Source of the DNA: JAVDCA01 sp035293985
GTDB taxonomy: Bacteria; Pseudomonadota; Alphaproteobacteria; Rhizobiales; Xanthobacteraceae
Assembly (NCBI GenBank): GCA_035293985.1
Contig: DATGLS010000014.1
Span: forward strand, 62,001-126,000
Length of the DNA stretch: 64,000 nucleotides
Reading direction: 5' to 3'
A model generated the notes under the pieces. It was not told the DNA's origin and ran no database searches. It was given only the letters and a program-made list of their open reading frames with translations. The translations under genes and the position numbers were made by a program. Of this stretch, positions 16,353 to 24,790 are shown piece by piece; the first letter of the stretch is position 1; each line of letters starts with the position of its first letter.

Positions 16353-17499
16353 CCGCGCGGCGGCGTTCGGCGTCTACATCCACTGGCCGTTCTGCCTGTC
16401 GAAATGCCCCTATTGCGACTTCAACAGCCACGTGCGTCAGGGCGGCATCGACGAGCCGCGCTACGTGAAGGCATTCGCGGCCGAGATCGAGGCGACCGCC
16501 GCGCGCATCTCCGGCCGCACGGTGTCGACGATCTTCTTCGGCGGCGGGACGCCCTCGCTGATGGAGCCGGCGACGGTCGGCGCGATTCTCGAGGCGGTCG
16601 GCCGGCACTGGACGATTGCGCCCGACGCCGAGATCACGCTCGAGGCCAATCCGTCGAGCGTCGAGGCGGGGCGCTTCCGCGGCTATCGCGCCGCCGGCGT
16701 CAATCGCGTGTCGCTCGGCATGCAGTCGCTCGATGACGGCGTGCTCAAGCAGCTGGGGCGGCTGCATACGGCGCGCGAGGCGCTCGATGCGGTCGCGGTC
16801 GCGCGCGGGATTTTCGACCGCTTCTCCTTCGATCTCATCTATGCGCGGCCGGGCCAGACGCTCGCGGCCTGGCGCGCCGAGCTGACCCGCGCGCTCGCCG
16901 AGGCCGGCGAGCATCTGTCGCTCTACCAGCTCACCATCGAGCCCGACACGCCGTTCGCGGCGCTGCATGCGAACGGCAAGCTCGTGCTGCCCGACGACGA
17001 TCTCGGGCGCGACCTCTACGACCTGACGCTCGATCAATGCGCGGCCGCCGGGCTGCCGGCCTACGAGGTCTCGAACCATGCCCGGCCCGGCGCCGAGTGC
17101 CGGCACAATCTCGTCTACTGGCGCTATGGCGAGTATGCGGGCATCGGCCCGGGCGCGCATGGACGCCTGCTGATCGACGGGACGCGCCACGCGACCGCGA
17201 CCGAGAAGCGCCCCGAGGCCTGGCTGATGCGGGTCGAAGCCACCGGCCATGGCGGCACGGTCGACGATGTGCTCACCCGCGACGAGCAGGCGGACGAGTT
17301 CCTGCTGATGGGCCTGCGGCTCACCGAGGGGATCGATCCTGCGCGCTACGCCGCGCTCGCCGGGAGGCCGCTCGATGTCGAGCGGATCGCGTCGCTCATG
17401 GGGCATGGCTTCGTCGAGACCACCGCGGATGGCCGCCTGCGCGTCACGCGCTCGGGATTGCCGGTGCTGGATGCCGTGGTGGCGGATTTGGCTGCATAG
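16339..17499 (+). CDS. hemW: Radical SAM heme chaperone HemW
   Basis: A 386-residue radical-SAM protein of the HemW group, formerly annotated as oxygen-independent coproporphyrinogen oxidase. YIHWPFCLSKCPYCDFNSH near residue 12 carries the Cys-X3-Cys-X2-Cys iron-sulfur motif; FFGGGTPSLM and LEANPSS are SAM-binding segments, and GIGPGAHG lies in the C-terminal part. HemW binds heme and delivers it to haem proteins. The TTG at 16339 is the only start that keeps the family N-terminus; it overlaps rdgB by 14 bases. The longer frame to 16267 is an rdgB shadow. Confidence 0.92.
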   Translation: MSDADRAAAFGVYIHWPFCLSKCPYCDFNSHVRQGGIDEPRYVKAFAAEIEATAARISGRTVSTIFFGGGTPSLMEPATVGAILEAVGRHWTIAPDAEITLEANPSSVEAGRFRGYRAAGVNRVSLGMQSLDDGVLKQLGRLHTAREALDAVAVARGIFDRFSFDLIYARPGQTLAAWRAELTRALAEAGEHLSLYQLTIEPDTPFAALHANGKLVLPDDDLGRDLYDLTLDQCAAAGLPAYEVSNHARPGAECRHNLVYWRYGEYAGIGPGAHGRLLIDGTRHATATEKRPEAWLMRVEATGHGGTVDDVLTRDEQADEFLLMGLRLTEGIDPARYAALAGRPLDVERIASLMGHGFVETTADGRLRVTRSGLPVLDAVVADLAA

Positions 17500-17517
17500 C
17501 CTCCTTGGGAATCTCGC

Positions 17518-17694
17518 TTGAAAGAGATCTTCGTATTCGGAGGTCCCGACGGCGCCGGCAAGACGACGATGGCGGCACGGCTCCTTCCTCGGCATCTCGG
17601 CGTTATCGAATTCGGAGGCGACCGGATGACCGAGCTTACCCGCGCGGCCTCGCCGAGGCGCGTGCCGACTTGGAAGAACGTGATCGCTTGTTGA
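17518..17694 (+). pseudogene. Remnant of a zeta-toxin-like P-loop kinase
   Basis: From the TTG at 17518 the frame reads 58 residues: KEIFVFGGPDGAGKTTM, a Walker A motif, then RLLPRHLGVIEFGGDRMTEL before a stop. The pattern (P-loop, RLLP, EF near a polar acidic residue) resembles zeta-toxin/UDP-N-acetylglucosamine kinase-like proteins, which are normally about 190-270 residues. Here the reading frame ends just after the first third. In another frame, residues such as ARADLEERDRLLKGLVF continue to 17723, suggesting a frameshift and deletion. Only about 20 bases separate it from hemW. It is almost certainly non-functional; a distant P-loop kinase of another kind cannot be excluded. Confidence 0.6.
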
Positions 17695-17802
17695 AAGGAC
17701 TTGTATTTTTCGCCGGCCAATGAACGCGCGATGGCGGGATTGACGGCAGATGAAGTCGCCCAGGTGATAAGGGATCTATCGAGCTCGCCGTCGCGCCGAT
17801 CG

Positions 17803-19029
17803 TCACGTCCCCGAACCGAAGGTGTGCGGCGCCGGCGAGACCACCTGACCGCCGGAGGGCGTCACGCGCAGCACCGCGAGGCCGCGCTGGTTGGTGCCGT
17901 CGGGGCGGAAGCGGAAGACGCCGTCGATGCCGGCAAAGCCCGACGCGTTGGTCAGCGTCTCCGCGGCGAAGCGGCGCGGGCCTTGCGTTTTCACCAGCGC
18001 CGCGACGAGCGCGACCGCATCATAGGCGAGGGTGGCGGTGCGCACCGGGTCCTGGCCGAAGCGGGCGCGGTAGCGCGTCGCGAAGGCGCGGAAGCCGGCC
18101 GAGTCTGGCGCCGGGTACCAGCCGCCGGCAATCGAAGGCTCGCTGAAGATGCGCGGGTCATCCCACAAGCCGGTGCCGATCAGCTGCAGCCGCTTGAGAT
18201 TGAGACCGGCGCCGGCGAGCGCCTGCACGGCCGAGATGACGCCATCGCCGGCGTCGGGAAGAAACAGCACGTCCGCATGGGTCGCGGCCTGGGCGATCAA
18301 CTTGGCGGAATCGCCCATGTTGCCGCCCTGGGCCGGGTAGCGCTCGAGGGCGACCACCCGGCCACCCCGGCGCGCGACCACCTGCTTGAACTCGGCCTCG
18401 ACCACCGCGCCATAGGCATTGTCGGGGACCATCGCGACGAACGACTTGCGCCCTTGCGCAATCGCGTACTCGACGATGCGGTCGACGTCGGATTCAGGCA
18501 GGAAGCTCAGGAGATAGACGCCGCGCCCCGCGACATTGGAATCGGTCGAGAAGGCGATGATCGGAATGTTGCGCGGGCGCGCGACCTGGGCGGCCTGGGT
18601 GACCGAATGCGCAAACAGCGGCCCGAGGATGATCTCGGCGCCCTGGTCGAGCGCCTCCTGCGCCGCCTGCTGTGCGCCCTGGGCGGTGCCGGCATCGTCC
18701 TTCACCAGCAGCTGGATGTTCGGATTGTTGAACTCGGCGAGCGCGAGCTCGGCAGCGTTGCGCATCGATTGGCCGGCGAGGCCCGCATTGGCGGGGGCGG
18801 ACAGCGGCAGCAGCAGGCCGACCTTGATCTGGCCGTTGCCGATCGAGGATTGCGGCGCCTGATTGGTGGCGGCGGGCGCGGGCGGCGGCGGTGGATTGGA
18901 GTTGAAGACGTCGAGTCCCGGCATGCTGCCCGAGCAGGCCGACAACAACGTCGCGAGACCGGCGACAAGCGCACCGCGCCAGCCGCGGCGGGGCCGCGCC
19001 GGCGCCAGGGCCTGCGGTAAGCAAAGCAT
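17803..19029 (-). CDS. LppC/LpoA-like penicillin-binding-protein activator lipoprotein
   Basis: A 408-residue lipoprotein. The signal sequence ends in the lipobox LLSAC near residue 32, so it should be anchored to a membrane, probably the outer one. A Pro-rich linker (NPPPPPAPAA) follows, and then a type I periplasmic-binding-protein fold (IKVGLLLPLSAPANAGLAGQ to the C-terminus), as in LpoA/LppC and branched-chain amino-acid receptors. In the family, LpoA activates PBP1a. Whether this copy binds a ligand or activates a penicillin-binding protein is not visible. ATG at 19029 follows GAGGAG-like bases (CGAGGAGACCGGTCG). The longer frame to 19188 lacks a signal peptide at its start. Confidence 0.85.
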   Translation of the reverse strand: MLCLPQALAPARPRRGWRGALVAGLATLLSACSGSMPGLDVFNSNPPPPPAPAATNQAPQSSIGNGQIKVGLLLPLSAPANAGLAGQSMRNAAELALAEFNNPNIQLLVKDDAGTAQGAQQAAQEALDQGAEIILGPLFAHSVTQAAQVARPRNIPIIAFSTDSNVAGRGVYLLSFLPESDVDRIVEYAIAQGRKSFVAMVPDNAYGAVVEAEFKQVVARRGGRVVALERYPAQGGNMGDSAKLIAQAATHADVLFLPDAGDGVISAVQALAGAGLNLKRLQLIGTGLWDDPRIFSEPSIAGGWYPAPDSAGFRAFATRYRARFGQDPVRTATLAYDAVALVAALVKTQGPRRFAAETLTNASGFAGIDGVFRFRPDGTNQRGLAVLRVTPSGGQVVSPAPHTFGSGT

Positions 19030-19217
19030 CGACCGGTCTCCTCGACGGCTCGGCCGCCGGCGCCACTCCAACAGCGCCAATCGGGCATATTGTCGGCGAA
19101 TGGTTAACCGACTGGAAACCCTGACATAATCCGGGAGGCGGCGCCATCCGCCATGACGCCGCGCCGGCCTGCGGCTACACTCATCCACATAGACAGGGCC
19201 GGACTGGCAAGGGCGGA

Positions 19218-19661
19218 ATGGGCAAGGGCGGGCGACCCGGCGAGACGATCACGGGGCAGCAAGCGTCAAGCGGCGCCGGCGCGACCTCCGTGCCGCTCGG
19301 CCGCATTGCGCGGCAGGCCGCGTTCCGCGCCGGCCTGACGGCCGAAAGCCGCGCCGCCGCCTATCTGGCCAGCCACGGCTACGCGGTCGCGGCACGGCGG
19401 TTCAAGAGCCGGGTGGGGGAGGTCGACATCGTGGCGCGACGCGATCGCGAGCTCCTCTTCGTCGAGGTGAAGGCGCGGCGGCGGCTCGACGACGCCGCGC
19501 TCTCGGTGACGCCGCGCCAGCAAAAGCGCATCGTCGCCGCCGCCGAGGCATGGCTCGCCGATCACCCGGACGACGGCACATGCAACATCCGGTTCGACGT
19601 CATTCTCGTCGCCCGCAACGGCACGCGGCACATCGCGGCGGCCTTCGACGCAACCGGTTGA
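19218..19661 (+). CDS. yraN: UPF0102 family endonuclease-like protein YraN
   Basis: A 147-residue protein. After a Gly/Ser-rich leader of about 30 residues comes the YraN core: AESRAAAYLASHGYAVAARRF, GEVDIVARRDRELLFVEVKARRR (the PD-(D/E)XK-like motif with the acidic residues and the EVKxR lysine) and NIRFDVILV. The family is related to Holliday-junction resolvase-type nucleases, but its role is unproven. The gene lies divergent from the LppC-like lipoprotein. In most alphaproteobacteria rsmI sits between these two and gshB follows; here rsmI is absent and a chemoreceptor separates yraN from gshB. Confidence 0.88.
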   Translation: MGKGGRPGETITGQQASSGAGATSVPLGRIARQAAFRAGLTAESRAAAYLASHGYAVAARRFKSRVGEVDIVARRDRELLFVEVKARRRLDDAALSVTPRQQKRIVAAAEAWLADHPDDGTCNIRFDVILVARNGTRHIAAAFDATG

Positions 19662-19673
19662 ATTCGGTCCGGC

Positions 19674-21428
19674 TTACGCCGCGCGGACCGCGCCTTCGCC
19701 CTTCCGCCCCGGCCCGGCACGCAGTTCGTCGAAGAAGCGGGCGACCGCCTTCGCCAGATGATCCGCCTCGACGGCGAGGTGCCCCGAGGCGGACAGGACC
19801 TGGCCAGACGATTCCCTGGTTTGCGCGATGGCGCGATTGACCGACGAGATGTTGGTCGCCAGCGTTTCGTTCACCTCCGCGGCCATATGCGCGTTGGCGG
19901 AAATCTCCTTGGTGGCGACGCCCTGCTGCTCGACCGCGCTGGCGATCGCCGACGTGACCTCGGTGATGCCGCGCATGGCAGCGCCGATCTCACGTACCGC
20001 CTCGACGGCGCCCTTGGTCGATCCCTGGATCGCGGCAATCTGCTCGGCGATATCCTTGGTCGCCTTGGCGGTCTGCCCGGCGAGCGTTTTGACCTCCTGC
20101 GCCACCACCGCAAAGCCGCGCCCGGCATCCCCGGCACGCGCCGCCTCGATGGTGGCGTTGAGCGCCAGCAGGTTGGTCTGCTCGGCGATCGCCTGGATCA
20201 AGCTGATAACCTGGCCGATGCGCTCGCTCGCGGCGGCAAGACCATCGATCTCGGCGACCGAGCGCCCGGTCTTGGCATCCGCATCCTTCACCACGTTGGC
20301 CGCCTGGGTCACCTGCCGGCCGGTCTCGATCAGCGCCGCGGCGAGCTCCTCGGCGGCGCCCGCGACCGCGGTGACGTTGGCGGCGGCGCGCTGCGACGCA
20401 TTGGCGGCGGAGTCGGCCTGACCGGCCGCATCGGTCGCACTGCCGGAGATCGACTGGGCGACACTGCGCATCGAGGACGAATTGTCGCCGAGCGATTTCA
20501 GCACCGCGTCGACCGAGCCGCGAAACGCCTCGACCGTCGCCTCCATGTGCCGGGCCTGCGACTCGCGCACCGCAGCCTGATCGGCGGCGGCGCGATTGAG
20601 CTGCTGATTGCGTTGCATGGCGGCTTGGAAGACCTCGATTGCGCGCGCGAGCGCCCCAACCTCGTCGTACCGGCTCGTATGCGGCACCGCGACATCGGGC
20701 TCGCCGGCCGCGACCTGCCCGGTGGCGAGCGTGATCGCCGACAGCGGCCGCGCGATCGCGCGCCAGATCACGAGAACGCCCAATCCCACGAGCACGAAAG
20801 TCGCCGCCGCGAGCCCGGTCACCCACCATGCCGTCCGACGCGTATCGGTCGCGAGAGCGCTGAGCCGGCGCGATCGTTCGGCATAGATTTTCGCGAACGC
20901 CTCGAGATCCTTGTTGAGCGCCGTGCGCACGGTGCGGTTGGCGTCGTTGTCGCCCCATTCGCGGCCAGCTGCCGGCGCGATCTCGATCGCACGCCGCACC
21001 AGCTCCTTGCGAAATTCCCGGAACTGCTCGACCCGCTTGGCGAAGGCCGCGAACTGCGCGGCATCGTCGTCGCGCACAAGCTTCTTCCATTGCTCGACGA
21101 CCGTGGCGATCTGGTCGTTGAATTTCAGCAGGCCGACGGCGTATTTCTTGACCGTCGGCAGGTCGCTCGACATGTAGATGCCGCGCGACTCCATCACCAC
21201 TGCGTAGACGAGCGCATTGACGCGTTCGATGTTCTCGGCCGCCTGCGCCGCAACCGCGACCTCCTCGGTCAGCCGCGCGTTCTGCCGGTTGTTGAGGTTG
21301 GACATGAGGGCATTCGCGGCCGTGACGATGGCAAGGAGGCCAAAGATCGAATAGAGCTTGGCCGCGATGGAAAGCTTGGCCAATCTGGGCGGGGGAGCTT
21401 CGAGCGCAGGCCTGGGCAATTTGGGCAT
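19674..21428 (-). CDS. Methyl-accepting chemotaxis protein with four-helix-bundle sensor
   Basis: A 584-residue inner-membrane receptor. Transmembrane helix 1 is about residues 22-42, a helical periplasmic domain of about 160 residues (NLNNRQNARLTEEV onward) resembles four-helix-bundle sensors, and helix 2 is about 200-222. HAMP follows (RPLSAITLATGQVAAG), then the signalling domain with its hairpin tip EQTNLLALNATIEAARAGDAG..FAVVAQEVKTLA near 425-450. No che operon is near, so it is an orphan receptor feeding a CheA encoded elsewhere. It converges on yraN with a 12-base gap. The ligand is unknown. Confidence 0.93.
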   Translation of the reverse strand: MPKLPRPALEAPPPRLAKLSIAAKLYSIFGLLAIVTAANALMSNLNNRQNARLTEEVAVAAQAAENIERVNALVYAVVMESRGIYMSSDLPTVKKYAVGLLKFNDQIATVVEQWKKLVRDDDAAQFAAFAKRVEQFREFRKELVRRAIEIAPAAGREWGDNDANRTVRTALNKDLEAFAKIYAERSRRLSALATDTRRTAWWVTGLAAATFVLVGLGVLVIWRAIARPLSAITLATGQVAAGEPDVAVPHTSRYDEVGALARAIEVFQAAMQRNQQLNRAAADQAAVRESQARHMEATVEAFRGSVDAVLKSLGDNSSSMRSVAQSISGSATDAAGQADSAANASQRAAANVTAVAGAAEELAAALIETGRQVTQAANVVKDADAKTGRSVAEIDGLAAASERIGQVISLIQAIAEQTNLLALNATIEAARAGDAGRGFAVVAQEVKTLAGQTAKATKDIAEQIAAIQGSTKGAVEAVREIGAAMRGITEVTSAIASAVEQQGVATKEISANAHMAAEVNETLATNISSVNRAIAQTRESSGQVLSASGHLAVEADHLAKAVARFFDELRAGPGRKGEGAVRAA

Positions 21429-21537
21429 GAGGGCGTCCCGTCATTCCAAAGCTGAGGTAAACAATTACGCGAAAATGCCCGTTAGTCCTTAACTATCGGT
21501 TGTCGAACATGCCACCAGGAGCCGGGACTGAGCCGAA

Positions 21538-22482
21538 ATGCCCCTGAATGTCGCCGTGCAGATGGATCCGATCGAGCGGATCAACATCCGTGGAGATTCG
21601 AGCTTTGCGCTGCTGCTCGAGGCGCAGGCGCGCGGCCATGCGCTCGCCTATTACACCCCCGACCGCATGGCCTTGCGCGGCAACGAGGTGTTCGCGACCG
21701 TGCGGGCCCTGGCGGTGCGCGACACCGAGGGCGACTATTTCACCCTCGGCGAGGAGAAGCGGATCGCGCTGAAATCGTTCGACGTGATCCTGATGCGCCA
21801 GGACCCGCCGTTCGACCTCGCCTACATCACGGCGACGCATCTGCTCCAGCGCCTGGCGCCCGGCACGCTGGTGGTCAACGATCCGGGCCACGTGCGCAAT
21901 GCCCCCGAAAAGGTCTTCGTCACCCAGTTTCCCGACCTGATGCCGCCGACGCTGATCACCCGCGACCTCACCGAGATCAAGGCGTTTCGCGCCGAGCATG
22001 GCGACATCGTGATGAAGCCGCTCTACGGCCACGGCGGCGGCGCGGTCTTTCGCATCACGGCGGACGACCTCAATTTCGGCTCGCTCTATGACATGTTCGC
22101 CGTGACGTTCCGCGAGCCTTGGGTAATCCAGCGCTTCCTTCCCGCCGTGAAGCTCGGGGACAAGCGCATCATCCTGGTCGATGGCGAGTTCGCCGGCGCC
22201 GTGAACCGGGTGCCGCAGGCGGACGACCTGCGCTCCAACATGGTGCGCGGCGGCGCCGCCCAGGCGGCCGAGCTGACGCCGCGCGAGCGCGAGATCTGCG
22301 CGCGTCTCGGCCCGGCGCTGCGCGAGCGCGGGCTCCTGTTCACCGGCATCGACGTGATCGGCGACTACCTGACCGAGATCAACGTCACCTCGCCGACCGG
22401 CATCCGTGCGATCCGGCGCCTTGGCGGCCCCGACATCGCGGCGATGATCTGGGACAAGATCGAGGCGCGGCGGGCGCAGTAG
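21538..22482 (+). CDS. gshB: Glutathione synthetase
   Basis: A 314-residue ATP-grasp enzyme joining gamma-glutamylcysteine and glycine. The N-terminal domain starts LNVAVQMDPIERINIRGDSSF, the proteobacterial GshB signature. MRQDPPFDLAYI (about 84-95) binds substrate, VMKPLYGHGGGAVF is the ATP-binding glycine loop, and TGIDVIGDYLTEINVTSPTGIRAI holds the metal ligands Glu and Asn. The ATG at 21538 is consistent with the family start. It is flanked on both sides by minus-strand chemoreceptors, so it is a single-gene unit. A GCGAAT-rich repeat lies just past its stop. Confidence 0.96.
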   Translation: MPLNVAVQMDPIERINIRGDSSFALLLEAQARGHALAYYTPDRMALRGNEVFATVRALAVRDTEGDYFTLGEEKRIALKSFDVILMRQDPPFDLAYITATHLLQRLAPGTLVVNDPGHVRNAPEKVFVTQFPDLMPPTLITRDLTEIKAFRAEHGDIVMKPLYGHGGGAVFRITADDLNFGSLYDMFAVTFREPWVIQRFLPAVKLGDKRIILVDGEFAGAVNRVPQADDLRSNMVRGGAAQAAELTPREREICARLGPALRERGLLFTGIDVIGDYLTEINVTSPTGIRAIRRLGGPDIAAMIWDKIEARRAQ

Positions 22483-22490
22483 ACACCGTA

Positions 22491-22542
22491 GCGAATGCGA
22501 ACAGCGAACGAAACGGACGCTATTCGCCATTCGCTATTCGCC
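22491..22542. repeat. Short GCGAAT/ATTCGC direct and inverted repeat cluster
   Basis: Directly after the gshB stop, copies of GCGAAT/GCGAAC (22491-22509) face copies of TATTCGC/CATTCGC (about 22520-22541). The two sides are partly complementary, so an RNA from either strand could fold, and the element sits exactly between convergent gshB and a chemoreceptor gene. This is where a terminator would be expected, but there is no T-tract. It looks like an intergenic short-repeat element. Confidence 0.55.
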
Positions 22543-22546
22543 TCGG

Positions 22547-24232
22547 CTAAGCCGCCCGGACATTGGCGAGGAACTCTGCGACCTCGGATCTCAACCGCTC
22601 CGCTTCGCTCGACAGCGTGCCGGCCGCACCGAGCACATTGGTCGCGATGGTGCCGGTCTCGGCGACGGCGCGCTGGGCGGTCGCGACATTGCCCGACACC
22701 GCGCGCGTGCCTGCGGCCGCCTGCTGCACATTGCCGGCGATCCCGCGCGTTGCGGCGCCCTGCTCCTCCACGGCCGACGCCACCGCCGCCGTGATCTCGT
22801 TCATACGCCCGACCGTTCCGTCGATGCCGTCGAGCGCCGTGACCGCGGTGGCGGTCATGGTCTGGATCTCGCCGACCTTGGCCTGGATCTCGTCGGTCGC
22901 CTTGGCGGTCTGGGAGGCGAGCGCCTTCACCTCCGAGGCGACCACCGCAAAGCCCTTGCCCGCCTCGCCTGCGCGCGCGGCCTCGATGGTGGCGTTGAGG
23001 GCGAGCAGGTTGGTCTGGTCGGCAATGCCGCTGATCAGCGCCACGATGTCGCCGACACGCTTCGCCGAGTCGGCGAGCGCCGTCATGTCGGCGTTCGCGC
23101 GCTTGGTGCCGGCCACGGCGTCGGAGGCGATCTGCGAGGATTGCGCGACCTGGCGCGATATCTCGTGCACCGAGGCCGAGAGCTGCTCGGTCGCGGCCGC
23201 GACCGTCGCGACGTTCGCGCTCGTCTGCTCGGCGGCGCCGGCCGCCGCGGTGGTCTCGCCGTTGGCGGTCGAGGCGGCGGCACGCATCGAGTTGGCCGCG
23301 GCTTCGAGCCCCGTCGCGGACGAGGCCATCTTGTCGACGACGCTCTTGACCGAGGATTCGAAGGCATCGGCGAGCTTGCGCATGGCGCTCTTGCGCTCGT
23401 CGATGGCGGTGGCCTTGAGGCGGTCCTGCTCGGCGGCGAGACGGGCGGCCTCGACCGCGCGCTCCTTCAGCACCGCAATCGCCTGCGCCATCGTCCCGAT
23501 CTCGTCGCGGCGGTTCAACGCCGGAACCGCAATCGAGAGGTCGCCGTCGGCGAGGCCGTGGGCCGTACGGCTGAGCTCGAGGATCGGACGGGTGATCCGG
23601 CGGCCGAGCCAGAAGGCGGCCGCGAAGGTCACGAGCGCGACGGCGGCGACGATGCCGATCGTGAGTTCCGTATTGCTCCAGACGGCGGCATCGACCTCAT
23701 CGAGATAGACGCCGGAGGCGATCACCCATTTCCAGCCGGGCGTGAGCTGCGAGTAGGTCGCCTTGCGGATCGGCGGCGTGTCCGGACGCTTGGGCCAGAG
23801 GTAATAGCTGAAGCCGCCGCCCGCCTGCGCGGCTTTGGTCATTTCCCGGCTGAAGTAGACGCCGTTCGCGTCCCTGTTGTCGTCCGACTGGGCGCCCTCG
23901 CGTTTCGGGAACCCGCCGTTGACCAGGATGATGCCTTCGAGGTTGCGGACGATCACGTATTCGGTGCCGTCGTAGCGCACGGCGCGCAAGGCTTCCTTCG
24001 CGGCCACCTGCGCGGCGGCGACCGGCATGTCTCCGCGCGTGGCCTTGGCCTCATAGAATTCCACGATCTTCGCCATCGCCTCGGTGACGACACGGGCGCG
24101 CGCTTGATGCTCCGCCAAGGTGACGTCGGCGATGATTCGGATCGACACCAGGCCGACCACGAGCAGCGCCGCCAGCGCGATCATCGGAATGAGCAGAATA
24201 CGGCCGTTGATGCTGTGCAGGGCCGCGCGCAT
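22547..24232 (-). CDS. Methyl-accepting chemotaxis protein with Cache sensor
   Basis: A 561-residue receptor. Helix 1 is about residues 11-32. The periplasmic part (about 33-185) reads as a single Cache domain: YDGTEYVIVRNLEGIILVNGG, then KATYSQLTPGWKWVIASGVYLDEV, the typical sCache_2 ending. Helix 2 is near 190-210, followed by HAMP (RRITRPILELSRTAHGLADGD) and the signalling hairpin DQTNLLALNATIEAARAGEAG. Single-Cache receptors usually sense small organic acids. The ATG at 24232 follows GGGAAGGGGAA; the TTG further upstream is less likely. Like the receptor at 19.7-21.4 kb it has no neighbouring che genes. Confidence 0.93.
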   Translation of the reverse strand: MRAALHSINGRILLIPMIALAALLVVGLVSIRIIADVTLAEHQARARVVTEAMAKIVEFYEAKATRGDMPVAAAQVAAKEALRAVRYDGTEYVIVRNLEGIILVNGGFPKREGAQSDDNRDANGVYFSREMTKAAQAGGGFSYYLWPKRPDTPPIRKATYSQLTPGWKWVIASGVYLDEVDAAVWSNTELTIGIVAAVALVTFAAAFWLGRRITRPILELSRTAHGLADGDLSIAVPALNRRDEIGTMAQAIAVLKERAVEAARLAAEQDRLKATAIDERKSAMRKLADAFESSVKSVVDKMASSATGLEAAANSMRAAASTANGETTAAAGAAEQTSANVATVAAATEQLSASVHEISRQVAQSSQIASDAVAGTKRANADMTALADSAKRVGDIVALISGIADQTNLLALNATIEAARAGEAGKGFAVVASEVKALASQTAKATDEIQAKVGEIQTMTATAVTALDGIDGTVGRMNEITAAVASAVEEQGAATRGIAGNVQQAAAGTRAVSGNVATAQRAVAETGTIATNVLGAAGTLSSEAERLRSEVAEFLANVRAA

Positions 24233-24425
24233 GATCGTTCCCCTTCCCAAGGTGCGCGCGGCGTCACTACTGACGCAGCACGCGCTCAGGTGTGGTTAAC
24301 CGAGGAACGTAAAGGAGCGGCTAAGCTCGTCGCGCCGCCATCAGAAATTTGGATCGGCTTGTGCCGCAGGGACAGCAAGATCGCGCACGAGAGGTGCCGC
24401 GTGCGCGATGGGGCCAGGCGAGCTT

Positions 24426-24653
24426 TCAGCCCGAGAGCACCGCGACGGTCGGACCGAAGACCGGCTGGACGAGTCGCGGCCAGCGTCCGACCGGCGGCTT
24501 GCGGTGCAGCGCCGCGGTCAGCTCCTCCATCTCGCAACCAGCGAGCTCGGCCTCGATACGGGCCTGACGCGCGGCCGCCAGGGCGCCTTGCATGATTCGC
24601 GGGGCCGCCTGGGGGCCGGCCGCGATTGCCAGAAGTCCATCAAGATCAGTCAC
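24426..24653 (-). CDS. Small hypothetical protein
   Basis: A 75-residue reading frame starting at GTG (24653), six bases after GGGAG, which supports real translation. The product begins TDLDGLLAIAAGPQAAPRI and has a helical, Ala-rich middle with one Cys (LAGCEMEELTAAL), ending FGPTVAVLSG. There is no signal peptide or membrane helix. It lies alone between a chemoreceptor and comM, transcribed away from comM. I do not recognise the family. The good ribosome-binding site and gene-like codon use are the only evidence. Confidence 0.5.
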   Translation of the reverse strand: MTDLDGLLAIAAGPQAAPRIMQGALAAARQARIEAELAGCEMEELTAALHRKPPVGRWPRLVQPVFGPTVAVLSG

Positions 24654-24790
24654 TTGACGCTCCCTGCGTTGATTATCTCGTCACTTGCTCACTGTAAACG
24701 ATTCGCGATGTTCTGCAAATGTTCTTGCTCGCCTCCCACAATTTGCGCTAGTGTGCGGCGAGCTTCGCTAGTGCATGGGTCCCGAGCGGC

